Shown here piece after piece: positions 30,237-39,061 of a stretch of DNA of 64,000 bases. Where the stretch lies: positions 1,801,001-1,865,000 of the forward strand of contig NZ_HG916852.1 of assembly GCF_000577275.2 (NCBI RefSeq), read 5' to 3'. How positions within the stretch are numbered: position 1 is the first letter of the stretch; every line of letters starts with the position of its first letter. Below the pieces are notes generated by a model. That model was not told the DNA's origin and did not search any database. It saw nothing but the letters and a program-made list of their open reading frames with translations. Made by a program: the position numbers and the translations under genes. The DNA is from Rhizobium favelukesii. GTDB taxonomy: Bacteria; Pseudomonadota; Alphaproteobacteria; Rhizobiales; Rhizobiaceae.

Positions 30237-31274
30237 ATGATCTTCCGGCAGCTGTTCGATCCAGTATCGAGTACTTATTCCTATTTGCTGGCAAGCCGGA
30301 AGGGCGGCGAGGCGCTGATCATCGATCCGGTGTTGGAAAGGGTCGATCGCTACCTCCAACTCATCCATGAACTCGACCTGAAGCTGGTCAAGGCCGTAGA
30401 CACGCATCTCCACGCCGATCACATCACAGGACTTGGCGCTCTGCGCGACAAAACCCATTGCATCACAGTGATGGGGGAGCAGACAAAAGCCGATGTCGTC
30501 TCGATGCGGCTTTGCGACAACGACAAGCTGACCATCGAGGGGCTTTCCCTGGACGTGATCTATACGCCAGGCCACACGGACGATTCCTACAGTTTCGTGC
30601 TGCCCGACCGCGTGTTCACCGGCGACACGCTGCTCATCCGCGGCACCGGCCGGACCGATTTTCAGAACGGTGACCCGAGAGCACAGTTCGAGTCGATATT
30701 CGGTCGGCTTCTAAAGCTTCCGGATTCAACGCTGGTTTTCCCGGCGCACGATTACAAGGGGGATACGGTCTCTACCATTGGCGAGGAGAGGGCCTTTAAC
30801 CCGCGCCTGCAGGTGACGTCTGCCGATGAATATGCCGACCTGATGAACAATCTGAAGCTCTCGAATCCGAAGATGATGGATGTTGCCGTCCCCGCCAACA
30901 TGAACGTCGGGATGAACCAGGCTAACGTCATGCGCCACGGCTGGGCACTGACGGCGCAACAGGCACTGAGTGTCGTCGGCCTCGGCGATGTCGCTTTGAT
31001 CGATCTGCGCGAGAACGCCGAGCGGCAGCGAAACGGTACGATTCCGGGATCGCTGCACGTGCCGTATCCCTCGCTCGAGGAAAGCATAGGCGCGGGCGGA
31101 ATGCTGCATGAACTGGCAAGCTCAACCCGCAAGAGGCTTCTCTTCTATTGCGCGTTCGGTGAGCGATCGGCAATGGCCGTGCAGGCAGCGCACGATGCCG
31201 GCCTTCCCCTGGCCTTTCACATTGAAGGCGGCATCGACGCCTGGAAGAAGGCGGAAGGACCGATCGGGCATTAG
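30237..31274 (+). CDS. MBL-fold hydrolase fused to rhodanese domain
   Basis: Two-domain protein of 345 residues. The N-terminal metallo-beta-lactamase domain has the metal motif THLHADH (His57, His59, Asp61, His62) and resembles ETHE1-type persulfide dioxygenases. The C-terminal rhodanese domain (about 240-345) has its active-site cysteine at 305 in YCAFGERS. Similar fusions oxidise persulfides made during sulfide detoxification; that role is inferred. AGGAGGT precedes the ATG. It probably forms an operon with the peroxiredoxin gene. Confidence 0.88.
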   Translation: MIFRQLFDPVSSTYSYLLASRKGGEALIIDPVLERVDRYLQLIHELDLKLVKAVDTHLHADHITGLGALRDKTHCITVMGEQTKADVVSMRLCDNDKLTIEGLSLDVIYTPGHTDDSYSFVLPDRVFTGDTLLIRGTGRTDFQNGDPRAQFESIFGRLLKLPDSTLVFPAHDYKGDTVSTIGEERAFNPRLQVTSADEYADLMNNLKLSNPKMMDVAVPANMNVGMNQANVMRHGWALTAQQALSVVGLGDVALIDLRENAERQRNGTIPGSLHVPYPSLEESIGAGGMLHELASSTRKRLLFYCAFGERSAMAVQAAHDAGLPLAFHIEGGIDAWKKAEGPIGH

Positions 31275-31298
31275 CGGGCAGCCTAGGTGAGCCATGCA

Positions 31299-31440
31299 AT
31301 GGTGAAGCGGCGATCAATTCTGACCTGTCCCATCTGCTACCGATCGGCAGAGACGATGCCGTTAATGCCTGCGTTTGGTTCCACGAATGCCGAGGCTGCG
31401 GCGCGACGCTCAACGGTTCGCTGTCCACCGGTTCAGGCCG
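31299..31440 (+). pseudogene. Remnant of a GDCCVxC-domain small protein
   Basis: Three short pieces in shifting frames resemble the small zinc-ribbon GDCCVxC family. The first frame reads ILTCPICYRSAETMP. A second frame then reads NACVWFHECRGCGATLN (31361-31410). The first frame resumes with TVRCPPVQAG. Together they mimic the family order CPxC...ETMPTDAC...FYECTGC...CPPIQ, but the naming GDCCVxC segment is missing. A one-base loss near 31362 and a small deletion near 31410 would explain this. Recognition is by eye, so confidence is moderate. Confidence 0.5.
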
Positions 31441-31458
31441 GGAACCCTCGCCGTATTG

Positions 31459-32052
31459 TCACGCGACTTGAAACACAGCCGCGTAGTGGTAGGGCGGGAG
31501 ATCGACGATCCGCAGCATGGTAAGGCCGGCCGGCTCAACAACGGTGCGGACGGCTTCGATTGGCATGCGCGTCTCGGTTCGCGGTCCGCGCGGCTGACCA
31601 AGCACAACCGTTTCTTCCCGCGGCCGCGGATGCCAATTCACGATGCAGAATAACCCATCTGGCCGCAGAGCTGCCCGGACGGAACGCGCAAGGCCAGTCT
31701 GGTCAGGAACGCCGTGGAATGTGTTGGCGATCAGGACATAATCGACCGGCTCATCCAGGCGTTCGGCCAGGGAGGTGGCGTCCGCGCAGATCCACAGGCG
31801 AACGGACGCGTGCCTTCGTTCAACTTCGGCCTTCGCCAACTCGATCATATCAGGGTCAAGATCAAGCGCCGCAAGGCGTCCGTCGACCAACTCAGCGAGC
31901 GGGCCGGTGAAGTAGCCGTCGCCGCAGCAAAGGTCGAGCACGCTCATGCCGTGCCGAATGCCGACCTGCTGAAGCAGCCCTTCCGGATCGGGCCAGAGCG
32001 CGGACCACCAGTCCCGGTCCGGCATGGATGTGCCTTGAAACAATGCTGCCAT
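31459..32052 (-). CDS. Class I SAM-dependent methyltransferase
   Basis: Predicted methyltransferase with the SAM motif VLDLCCGDGYFTGPLAEL and the acidic loop LAALDLDPDMIELA; no specific substrate is indicated. The start is uncertain: GTG at 32085, ATG at 32052 (used here, 197 residues, MAALFQGTSMPDRDWW) or ATG at 32025 are all possible. It ends 19 nt from the degenerate GDCCVxC remnant. Confidence 0.82.
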   Translation of the reverse strand: MAALFQGTSMPDRDWWSALWPDPEGLLQQVGIRHGMSVLDLCCGDGYFTGPLAELVDGRLAALDLDPDMIELAKAEVERRHASVRLWICADATSLAERLDEPVDYVLIANTFHGVPDQTGLARSVRAALRPDGLFCIVNWHPRPREETVVLGQPRGPRTETRMPIEAVRTVVEPAGLTMLRIVDLPPYHYAAVFQVA

Positions 32053-32151
32053 CAGCGCACTCTTTTCGAGGACGTTACGCCGCACAACATCTTCGATTCT
32101 GACAACCGCCGACCGATGGCAGCATCGAGAATACTGATACGCGCGGCCCGA

Positions 32152-33585
32152 TCATGCACTCTGCGCGAGTTTAATGTCGAGCCCAAGCCAGTTCGCACAA
32201 TCAGCAAGGGCGCGCCTCGCGATAAGCTGCCGCTTCATGATGGTCTTATCCTTGCCGCGGAAGCGCTTCACGCCCTCGGGCTTGACGATCGAACCGGGCT
32301 CGAGTTCGGGGAAAAGGCCGAAGTTGATGTTCATCGGCTGAAACGACCGCTTGCCAGGCTCCTCGTCATTGACGATGTGACCGCCTGTGATGTGGGCGAG
32401 CAGTGAGCCCAGCGCCGTGGTTGCGGGCGGCAGCGATACCGTTTCTCCCTTCCGCTCGGCAGCGGCAAACCGGCCTGCCATAAGCCCGACACTGGCGCTT
32501 TCGACGTAGCCTTCACAGCCGGTGATTTGTCCGGCAAAGCGCAGGCCCGGGCGTGACTTGAGCGTCAGAGACGGGTCGAGCAGCGTCGGTGAATTGATGT
32601 ACGTATTGCGGTGAAGGCCGCCGAGGCGGGCGAATTCGGCATTTTGAAGTCCCGGAATCATGCGAAAGATCTCTGCCTGGGCGCCGTATTTCAGCTTCGT
32701 CTGGAAGCCGACCATGTTGTAGAGCGTACCGAGCGCATTGTCCTGCCGCAACTGCACGACAGCGTAGGCCTTAACCGCCGGGTTGTGCGCATTGGTCAGG
32801 CCCATCGGCTTCATGGGGCCGTGACGCAGCGTTTCGCGACCGCGCTCTGCCATCACCTCGATCGGAAGGCAGCCATCGAAGTAGGGTGTCCCTTCCCATT
32901 CCTTGAACCCGACCGTATCACCGGCAATCAGGGCATCCACGAAGGCATTGTACTGCTCTTCGGTCATCGGACAGTTGATATAGTCCTTGCCGGTGCCGCC
33001 CGGGCCGACCTTGTCGTAGCGAGACTGGTACCAACAGGTATCCATGTCGATGCTGTCGCGATGAACGATCGGCGCAATCGCATCGAAGAAGGCCAGCGCA
33101 TCCGCCCCCGTCTCGGCCTGGATGGCGCTCGCAAGGGAAGGCGCAGTCAGGGGGCCGGTCGCAACGATTGCAAGATCCCATTCCTTCGGCGGCAGACCGG
33201 TCACTTCTTCACGAACGACTGTGATCAACGGATGCCCGTGGATCGTCTTGGTGACGGCTTCGGAAAATCCGTCGCGGTCGACAGCCAATGCGCCGCCGGC
33301 CGGGACCTGGTGCTTGTCCGCACAGGCCATGATCAGCGATCCCGCCAAGCGCATCTCGGCATGGATGACGCCGACCGCGTTGCTGGTCGCGTCATCGGAC
33401 CGGAAGGAATTGGAGCAAACGAGCTCGGCCAGATCGTCGGTCTTGTGAGCGTCGGTGCCTCGCACGCCACGCATCTCGTGCAGGATCACGGGCACGCCGG
33501 CGTTTGCGATCTGCCAGGCCGCCTCTGAGCCAGCGAGCCCGCCGCCGACCACGTGGATGGGAGAATGGGAAGAGGTTTTGTTCAT
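32152..33585 (-). CDS. trmFO: Folate/FAD-dependent tRNA (uracil-54-C5) methyltransferase
   Basis: Makes ribothymidine at position 54 of tRNA using methylenetetrahydrofolate and FADH2, in organisms lacking TrmA-type enzymes. The ATG at 33585 gives 477 residues, starting [21 protein letters not shown] with the N-terminal FAD-binding GxGxxG-type motif. The central [20 protein letters not shown] stretch and GLNLHR-like region ([12 protein letters not shown]) are typical. The long open frame on the other strand (32611-33528) is a shadow. Confidence 0.96.
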   Translation of the reverse strand: MNKTSSHSPIHVVGGGLAGSEAAWQIANAGVPVILHEMRGVRGTDAHKTDDLAELVCSNSFRSDDATSNAVGVIHAEMRLAGSLIMACADKHQVPAGGALAVDRDGFSEAVTKTIHGHPLITVVREEVTGLPPKEWDLAIVATGPLTAPSLASAIQAETGADALAFFDAIAPIVHRDSIDMDTCWYQSRYDKVGPGGTGKDYINCPMTEEQYNAFVDALIAGDTVGFKEWEGTPYFDGCLPIEVMAERGRETLRHGPMKPMGLTNAHNPAVKAYAVVQLRQDNALGTLYNMVGFQTKLKYGAQAEIFRMIPGLQNAEFARLGGLHRNTYINSPTLLDPSLTLKSRPGLRFAGQITGCEGYVESASVGLMAGRFAAAERKGETVSLPPATTALGSLLAHITGGHIVNDEEPGKRSFQPMNINFGLFPELEPGSIVKPEGVKRFRGKDKTIMKRQLIARRALADCANWLGLDIKLAQSA

Positions 33586-33661
33586 GCGCGGCTGATTACC
33601 ACGCTGGAGCGGCACAGGAAACCGAAGAATTGACGACCGTTCGATGCACGCGCCGACGCTC

Positions 33662-35731
33662 TTAGATATCCAGTTCCAGCCGAGCGCCTGTGTCGCTCGC
33701 TGCCGGCACGGCGCAGCAGATCAGAGCTTCCTCATCGGCGGCGTCGGCGGTCGGCTCCTTGAGATAGGCGACAGCGCCGGAGAAGATCTTCGTCCTGCAG
33801 CTCCCGCAATTACCGAGGCGACAGTTGAAATCAGGCGCCAAGCCATATGTTTCGGTAAGCTCCAGCAAAGTGCCTGATCCTGGCTCCCAGCGCGCTTCCT
33901 TGCCTGAGCGCATGAAATACACTGGCTGCGGTTCGCCAGCGGCGGCGCGCGCTGTCGGCCGCTTGGCTTCATCGCCCGATCGCTGGATAGACGCCGATCC
34001 AAACGCTTCGGCGTGGATGCGGTTATCGGCAATATTCAACCCACGCAGGCCGTCGTGCACGGACTGCATGAAGCCTGCTGGACCGCACAGATAAAAATCA
34101 TAGTCGTTGAACGGCAATACTGTGCTCAGCAGGTTCATGTCGACGCGCCCCTGCTGTTCGTAGTCTTCGCCAGCGACGGTATCGGAGGTATCGCTGAGCA
34201 GGCGGACCAGCCTGACGACGCCACCGGATGCCGCGGCGAGTGCCTGCAGCTCGGTATCGAATGCGCGCTCCGACTTGCTATGTGCGGAGTAGACCAGCCA
34301 CGTCGGTCGTATCCGGCGGGTGCGCAGGCCTTCGTAGACGACATGCCGGAGCATGGCGAGCAATGGCGTTATTCCAATGCCGGCGGCCAGCAGAACGGCA
34401 GGACGTCTCTCTGTGGCGTTGATCGTGAACGCGCCGACAGGGGCGCGGGCCTCGATGATGTCACCTTCTCGGATGGCGTCGTGAAGACGCGTCGAGACAA
34501 GTCCCTCGCGCTTGACGCTGATGCGATACGGACCATCGGAGGGCGCCGAGGAGATCGTATAGGTGCGCACGGCGGGTACCTGCGATCCCTCCACATTGAT
34601 GCGGACAGGCAGATGCTGCCCGGAGACATAGGGAATGATCCCGCCTGCATCTGTCGGTTCGAGATAGAACGAGCGCACGCTCGCGCTCTCCTGGACGATC
34701 CGGGCGACGCGGAAGGGCCGCCAGCTCTTGGCGATGGCTGTCGCGCGAAGCCGCGCGGCGGCCTCATTCCAGCTGCCGGTCATCAGAGAATTGGGAGATG
34801 GACCATCGGTCCGCGAACGCCAGCGAAGCGGCGACGCTTCTTGTCTGTGGACGATCTGCGTCGGGCGAAAGCGCCACAGTCGCTCAGCACCCTGGAAGGC
34901 TGCTATCTCCGGCGATTCCAGGATGACCTGCGCGTCGCCCGTCAATTGCAGCAGATCGCCGTTCTCGAAATCCGCAAAGACCAACCCCGCCCGCGGATTG
35001 GCGAGGATGTTGCCGAGCGTGTTGAAGAAGAGATTGCCGGCAAAGTCCGGGATCGTCAGAACGCCGTCCTCGCCGATCCGTACGAAACCCGGCCTGCCGC
35101 CACGATGCGAAACATCGATCTGGCGCTCGCCATCCTCGCGATCGACGTAGGAGGCGACAAAAAACGTATCGGCCTTAGCAATCATTTCGGCGGGACGCCC
35201 ATCAAGGCTGTTGAAATGGACAGGGTCGTACCCTGAGCGCTCCATCGGGTCCCGCACGAAGTCGAAATCGCGCAGCTGGATATATTGCGGGCAGTTTCCG
35301 TAGGATTGTCCCACGCGCACATCGAAGCCGTCCTGCTCCGTTCTATGGACGGTACCATTCAGGCGGTTGCGGCGGCGCGTGTGGAGTTCGATGCCAAGCA
35401 TAGCGATGGCCTTGCCGTCGTCGATTCCCGCGTCGGCCGGATCAAGGTGTTCACGCGGAAGGGCGACGCTCAGCATATGGATGTCCGGGCTCTCAAGGAA
35501 ACCCGGACGATTGGCACGTAGCGTTGCCCATGCATTGCCGTCCGCATCTACCGTTCCCAGGACGATGAAGGGCAACTGCGCATAGAACTGGCGGTGCTGA
35601 TCGATCAGGTGATCTCGCAGCACGCGCCGGCCCACCTCGTCCATTCGCTTGGCGACGCCGACCTTTTCGTGCAGTGCGATCTCCCCGGCGTGCCAAGGAG
35701 AGGACTTGGTGCTTTGTGCCTCGATAGGCAT
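33662..35731 (-). CDS. PNPOx-like / ferredoxin-reductase / [2Fe-2S] three-domain oxidoreductase
   Basis: A 689-residue multidomain redox protein. Residues about 30-330 form a pyridoxamine-5'-phosphate-oxidase-like FMN split barrel (for example [20 protein letters not shown]). Residues about 345-580 form an FAD/NAD(P)H reductase module ([39 protein letters not shown]). The C-terminus is a plant-type [2Fe-2S] ferredoxin with CRLGNCGSC and a later CC. It could pass electrons from NAD(P)H to an FMN-bound substrate site; the substrate is unknown. It lies next to a GST gene on the same strand, 48 nt downstream of that gene's stop. Confidence 0.87.
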   Translation of the reverse strand: MPIEAQSTKSSPWHAGEIALHEKVGVAKRMDEVGRRVLRDHLIDQHRQFYAQLPFIVLGTVDADGNAWATLRANRPGFLESPDIHMLSVALPREHLDPADAGIDDGKAIAMLGIELHTRRRNRLNGTVHRTEQDGFDVRVGQSYGNCPQYIQLRDFDFVRDPMERSGYDPVHFNSLDGRPAEMIAKADTFFVASYVDREDGERQIDVSHRGGRPGFVRIGEDGVLTIPDFAGNLFFNTLGNILANPRAGLVFADFENGDLLQLTGDAQVILESPEIAAFQGAERLWRFRPTQIVHRQEASPLRWRSRTDGPSPNSLMTGSWNEAAARLRATAIAKSWRPFRVARIVQESASVRSFYLEPTDAGGIIPYVSGQHLPVRINVEGSQVPAVRTYTISSAPSDGPYRISVKREGLVSTRLHDAIREGDIIEARAPVGAFTINATERRPAVLLAAGIGITPLLAMLRHVVYEGLRTRRIRPTWLVYSAHSKSERAFDTELQALAAASGGVVRLVRLLSDTSDTVAGEDYEQQGRVDMNLLSTVLPFNDYDFYLCGPAGFMQSVHDGLRGLNIADNRIHAEAFGSASIQRSGDEAKRPTARAAAGEPQPVYFMRSGKEARWEPGSGTLLELTETYGLAPDFNCRLGNCGSCRTKIFSGAVAYLKEPTADAADEEALICCAVPAASDTGARLELDI

Positions 35732-35779
35732 AGCGGGCTCCCTATTGGAGTGTGGTCGGCCGCAGCGCAATGGAACGCC

Positions 35780-36397
35780 TCAAGCCGCCTCGACAATGCC
35801 GACTGGCGATTTCTGGAATGGTTGAAAGCCGGGCAGGGCTTCTATCCGCTCAAGCCATGCCGTCACATTGCGGTAGGCGGACCGGTCGACATTTCCTTCC
35901 GGTGCGCGGGCGATGTAGCTGTAAAGGGCGACATCGGCGATGGTCGACCTGTTCGCGGCGATCCACTCGCGATCAACCAGGCGGTCATCGATCAGTTGGA
36001 GGATTCGATGCGCTCTCGCGATCACGTCCTCGGAGTCGAACTTCGCTCCGAACAAGGTCACAAGCCTTGCCGCACACGGGCCATAGGCGATCTCGCCGGC
36101 AGCGACCGATAGCCAGCGCTGGACCGCCGCTGCAGCTGCCGGTTCCTCCGGGAGCCATCCCTCGGGCGCGTACTTCTTGGCGAGGTAGACGAGGATGGCG
36201 TTGGAATCGCTGATGATGACGCCTCCATCTTCCAGCACAGGCAACTGCCCGAACGGATTGAGGGCAAGGAAGCTGGCGCTTTTGTGCTCCCTGGCAGCAA
36301 GATCGACCTCTACGACATCGACGTCGACGCCAATAAGCGACAGGAAGAGGCGGGCGCGATGCGAATGGCCCGAGAGAGGATGCGAGTAAAGCTTCAT
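35780..36397 (-). CDS. Glutathione S-transferase family protein
   Basis: Predicted GST of 205 residues from the ATG at 36397 ([19 protein letters not shown]). The N-terminal thioredoxin-like domain contains [22 protein letters not shown], the glutathione-binding region, and an alpha-helical C-terminal domain follows. The Ser/His-rich N-terminus fits a Ser- or Cys-less bacterial GST class. It is divergent from a LysR regulator, which probably controls it together with the downstream oxidoreductase. Confidence 0.9.
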   Translation of the reverse strand: MKLYSHPLSGHSHRARLFLSLIGVDVDVVEVDLAAREHKSASFLALNPFGQLPVLEDGGVIISDSNAILVYLAKKYAPEGWLPEEPAAAAAVQRWLSVAAGEIAYGPCAARLVTLFGAKFDSEDVIARAHRILQLIDDRLVDREWIAANRSTIADVALYSYIARAPEGNVDRSAYRNVTAWLERIEALPGFQPFQKSPVGIVEAA

Positions 36398-36426
36398 CGG
36401 TCTAGTCTCCGTGTTGAGGTGACCAG

Positions 36427-36485
36427 ACAATAATTGTTTCCGCCCGCGTGCTGAATTGCGATATCATGAAAAGAAACTATTTCAT
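36427..36485. promoter_or_regulatory. Divergent promoter region with two palindromes
   Basis: The 113-nt GST-LysR gap holds ACAATAATTGT (36427-36437, perfect palindrome) and ATGAAA-N8-TTTCAT (36466-36485). Either could bind the divergent LysR regulator, because LysR operators usually lie in such gaps as imperfect AT-rich dyads. This is inferred from position and symmetry only. Confidence 0.4.
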
Positions 36486-36510
36486 TTAGCGGAATATTAC
36501 GGGTGAGCAG

Positions 36511-37398
36511 ATGGATCGGCTTCAATGCATGAGGGTTCTGGTCAAGGTCGCCGAGACGGCGAGCTTTGCGCAGGCAGCGCGCCAGCTTCACATGAGCCCG
36601 CCGGCGGTCACACGCGCGATCGCTTTTCTGGAGGAAGCCACAGGGGCGCGGCTCTTCGTCCGCTCCACGCGCTCAGTAAAGCTGACGCCGTCGGGCAGCC
36701 GATATGCCGATGACTGCAGAAGGATCCTCAGTGATATCGACGAGGCGGAAGCCTCGGCTGGCGGATCTCATTCAACTCCATCGGGAACGCTAACCATCAC
36801 GGCGCCGGTTCTATTCGGTCAGATCTATATCGTCCCGATTATGACGGACTTTCTCAGCATGCACCCGGCCGTCACCGGGCGCGTCCTTCTCTTCGATCGG
36901 ATGGTCAATCTTGTGGAGGAGGGCATCGACGTGGCAATCCGCATCGGCCACCTGCAGGACTCGGATCAGCAGGCGATAAAGGTCGGCAGCGTGCGCCGCG
37001 TCGTGTGTGGAGCGCCGGCCTACTTCGAGCGTCACGGCGAACCGGCAACGCCAGCCGACCTGGCCCAACACGTCACGATCGTCAACACGGGCTCATCGGC
37101 GCCATTGGACTGGCACTTCTCGCCCAACCATACGCCCGTCAAGCTTCATCCGCGCATGTACTGCAACACTGTCGATGCATCGATTGCAGCGGCGGTGACT
37201 GGATGGGGCCTGTCACGGACCCTGTCCTATCAGGTGGCGGAGCATCTTGCCGCCGGTCGGCTGAGAATAGTGCTCGAGGATTATGAGGAAGAGCCACTGC
37301 CAATCCACGTCGTTCATGTGGAGGGCAGGCATGTCTCGGCCAAGACGCGCGCCTTCGTTGATGTCGCGGTTCAGAAGATAAAGACGCTCAGACTGTAA
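36511..37398 (+). CDS. LysR-family transcriptional regulator
   Basis: A 295-residue LysR regulator. The N-terminal winged helix-turn-helix is MDRLQCMRVLVKVAETASFA to ATGARLFVRSTRSVKLT, and the C-terminal periplasmic-binding-like effector domain starts at about residue 90. It belongs by sequence feel to the CrgA-like group near short-chain/quinone oxidoreductase and GST genes. Transcribed divergently from gst, it probably regulates gst and the PNPOx-reductase gene. The effector is unknown. Confidence 0.92.
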   Translation: MDRLQCMRVLVKVAETASFAQAARQLHMSPPAVTRAIAFLEEATGARLFVRSTRSVKLTPSGSRYADDCRRILSDIDEAEASAGGSHSTPSGTLTITAPVLFGQIYIVPIMTDFLSMHPAVTGRVLLFDRMVNLVEEGIDVAIRIGHLQDSDQQAIKVGSVRRVVCGAPAYFERHGEPATPADLAQHVTIVNTGSSAPLDWHFSPNHTPVKLHPRMYCNTVDASIAAAVTGWGLSRTLSYQVAEHLAAGRLRIVLEDYEEEPLPIHVVHVEGRHVSAKTRAFVDVAVQKIKTLRL

Positions 37399-37438
37399 CT
37401 GCCGGGATCCGATGCCACATTGGTGACATCCACGAAGT

Positions 37439-37642
37439 TCAAGCCATTGTCCTAGCGGAGGCTTCGTATCGTTTGGACATGAAGCTTATTCGATCGAGAT
37501 TGTTCAGGATATCGACCATGTCGCATGCTTCGCGCCACGTCATCCGAGCCATCTGCACGTCGTTCAGTTCGGCCGGCTGCTGTGTCGTGGCGTCGACGAC
37601 GGTCCACAAACCGTCCTCCATGCGAAGATTATATCGGCACAT
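37439..37642 (-). CDS. Small hypothetical protein
   Basis: Unrecognised 67-residue acidic protein starting MCRYNLRMEDGLWTVVDATT at 37642, with AAGGGAGA upstream. The open frame extends to 37681, but the inner start has the better ribosome site. Composition looks coding (balanced, with conserved-looking Trp and Asp/Met patches). It has no membrane segment or known motif. Confidence 0.55.
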   Translation of the reverse strand: MCRYNLRMEDGLWTVVDATTQQPAELNDVQMARMTWREACDMVDILNNLDRISFMSKRYEASARTMA

Positions 37643-37857
37643 CACGCATGTCTCCCTTAGGCAACGGCGGGATACTTTCACAATGGTTAATATTAGTCCA
37701 CCCTAAAAGAAAGGCCGAAATCACGGTATCAACAGGCAACCAAGATCGTACCTTGCCGCCGTGCCGCGTTCGCATCGTGCAGCGATTCGGGCCTAGGGAT
37801 TTGGTTGCGCTTGTCTCGCGTTAACGGGGTGTCGCTCATCGCGAAAGGCCCGGAATC

Positions 37858-37882
37858 AAAAACGGCGCCCGAGGCGCCGTCT
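37858..37882 (-). terminator. Terminator of first DUF1127 gene
   Basis: CGGCGCC-cga-GGCGCCG (37863-37879) followed on the minus strand by a T5 run, 24 nt past the DUF1127 stop. Confidence 0.88.
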
Positions 37883-37905
37883 TGGAAGCTTCACGCTCGC
37901 CGCTA

Positions 37906-38049
37906 TTAGCGGAACGAGCGGGAAGCGATGTTGCGAATGTCGTAGCGGCTAACGCCAATGTCGGCGAGCGTCTGGTTGGAGAGGTTACCAAGTTCGCTGA
38001 GCGTGCGGCGGTAGCTAATCCAGCTCTTTGCAATGCGGATCGGGTTCAT
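37906..38049 (-). CDS. DUF1127 small protein (copy 1)
   Basis: A 47-residue Arg-rich DUF1127 (YjiS-like) protein starting MNPIRIAKSWISYRRTLSEL at 38049, the standard size. The family pattern W-x-x-Y/RR-x-x-L-x-x-L-x-x-x-L-x-D-I/L-G-I/V is clear (LSNQTLADIGVSRYDI). DUF1127 proteins in Agrobacterium and Rhodobacter influence RNA turnover, stress and nutrient responses. It has its own terminator. A related copy lies 297 nt upstream on the same strand. Confidence 0.9.
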   Translation of the reverse strand: MNPIRIAKSWISYRRTLSELGNLSNQTLADIGVSRYDIRNIASRSFR

Positions 38050-38273
38050 GTTCGTCTTCCTCAGAATGATCGTCGAGGGCGGCGCCATCGCCGCCTCGTC
38101 GTTGACATTCATATAGGCGTTTCCTGTCGTATTGTGCAGTGCAAAGAAAAGGCATCTGCTATGCAATTGTGCATGCGATGCTCATTCCGGATGCAGTGAT
38201 TACTCTCTGTGCGCGACAAGAAGGGAGGTCAAAACGACCGCAACCATTGCGGAAGCTGTGAGCCAGATAAAAG

Positions 38274-38306
38274 AAAACGCCCGTTGCCAAGGGCAGCGGG
38301 CGTTTT
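38274..38306 (-). terminator. Terminator of second DUF1127 gene
   Basis: Long hairpin with CGCCCG (38278-38283) and CGGGCG (38297-38302) plus an inner TGCC/GGCA stem. It is flanked by A4 and T4 runs, so it works on either strand. Confidence 0.88.
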
Positions 38307-38346
38307 ATCAAGGCGATCTGCTTGGGAGGATAGCGGACCGCTTGGA

Positions 38347-38493
38347 TTAGCGGGCAGAAGCCTCGCGAGCAACGCGATGGATGTCAGAGCGGTCGATGCC
38401 GAGGTCGTGCAATTCGCGGTTGGTCATGCGGCCGAGCTCGGTAACGGTCTGACGGTACTTGCGCCAGTTGTTGAAAGAGCGTGAGAAGTTCAT
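38347..38493 (-). CDS. DUF1127 small protein (copy 2)
   Basis: A 48-residue basic DUF1127 protein starting MNFSRSFNNWRKYRQTVTEL at 38493, with aaaggg upstream. The core MTNRELHDLGIDRSDIHRVA is the family signature. It shares the pattern but not the exact sequence of copy 1, so the pair is not a recent tandem duplication. It lies downstream of the minus-strand anti-Shine-Dalgarno small RNA. Confidence 0.9.
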   Translation of the reverse strand: MNFSRSFNNWRKYRQTVTELGRMTNRELHDLGIDRSDIHRVAREASAR

Positions 38494-38936
38494 TTTAATC
38501 CCCTTTCGTAGGGCTTGTGATTTGCCAGCTGCCGCCGATCGGCGCTGACCTCTATTTGATGAGCAGAATATATGTTGCACTGCGAAGTCGCGCCAGACAC
38601 AAGATTTCAGACCACCTATGCGTTGGATGCAGATCTCACGCCGCTATTTACGCAATGAAGCCGGAATTTGGTCAATCATTAGGCAGAATGGTTTGCCGCC
38701 GATCGGCTGGTGCCGGCCTTTTTGCCTCCAGCGACCAATCGACGACGGCCGGTATATGCGGTTGCCTCCCTCAAGGAGGACTCCCGCAGGTTTGGGGCTG
38801 TCGGCAGTGGCTGCGAACCGTTGCTGCATCCGGTCACTGCCACCAGGCCATCGGTCGGGCGCTGCATGCGGGGAGAGGCATCGGCGCTGCTGCCTTGAAG
38901 GCACTGGAAAACCAGACATGTGATATTTTCGGGTAT
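38494..38936. other. Gene-poor interval between DUF1127 gene and small RNA
   Basis: About 440 bases with several short overlapping frames on both strands but no recognisable protein, RNA or repeat. It must contain the promoter of the second DUF1127 gene at its left end. Confidence 0.4.
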
Positions 38937-38976
38937 GGAAAACCAAACGCCCACCGGGGGAGGATCCGGTGGGCGT
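38937..38976 (-). terminator. Terminator of the small RNA
   Basis: ACGCCCACCGG (38976-38966 side) pairs with CCGGTGGGCGT (38957-38947 side), both 11 nt, around an 8-nt loop; the minus strand continues TTGGTTTT. The loop itself, ATCCTCCC, is also pyrimidine-rich. Confidence 0.88.
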
Positions 38977-39056
38977 CATGAGGGTGACTGACAACTGGGA
39001 GGAGGAGTGTTGTCAGTCCATCGGAGGGCGCTGGGAGGAGGAGTGCGCTTCTCCGA
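38937..39056 (-). ncRNA. Small RNA with two anti-Shine-Dalgarno hairpin loops (cuckoo-RNA-like)
   Basis: On the minus strand two hairpins present the same 13-nt loop, ACTCCTCCTCCCA. Hairpin 1 has a GCGC/GCGC stem (39045-39048 with 39028-39031). Hairpin 2 has a perfect 9-bp stem, ACTGACAAC/GTTGTCAGT (39009-39017 with 38987-38995). A Rho-independent terminator follows, with an 11-bp stem and then TTGGTTTT (38976-38937). The CCTCCTCCC loops match ribosome-binding sites, as in the cuckoo/CcsR-type sRNAs of alphaproteobacteria, which are often found near DUF1127 genes, as here. The 5' end is inferred. Confidence 0.82.
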
Positions 39057-39061
39057 ATTTT

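Noticed and set aside
38995..39045. Two 15-bp direct repeats CTGGGAGGAGGAGTG as ribosome sites of a plus-strand gene
   Set aside because: No gene follows them on the plus strand; read on the minus strand they are the loops of a terminator-ended small RNA, which explains them better.
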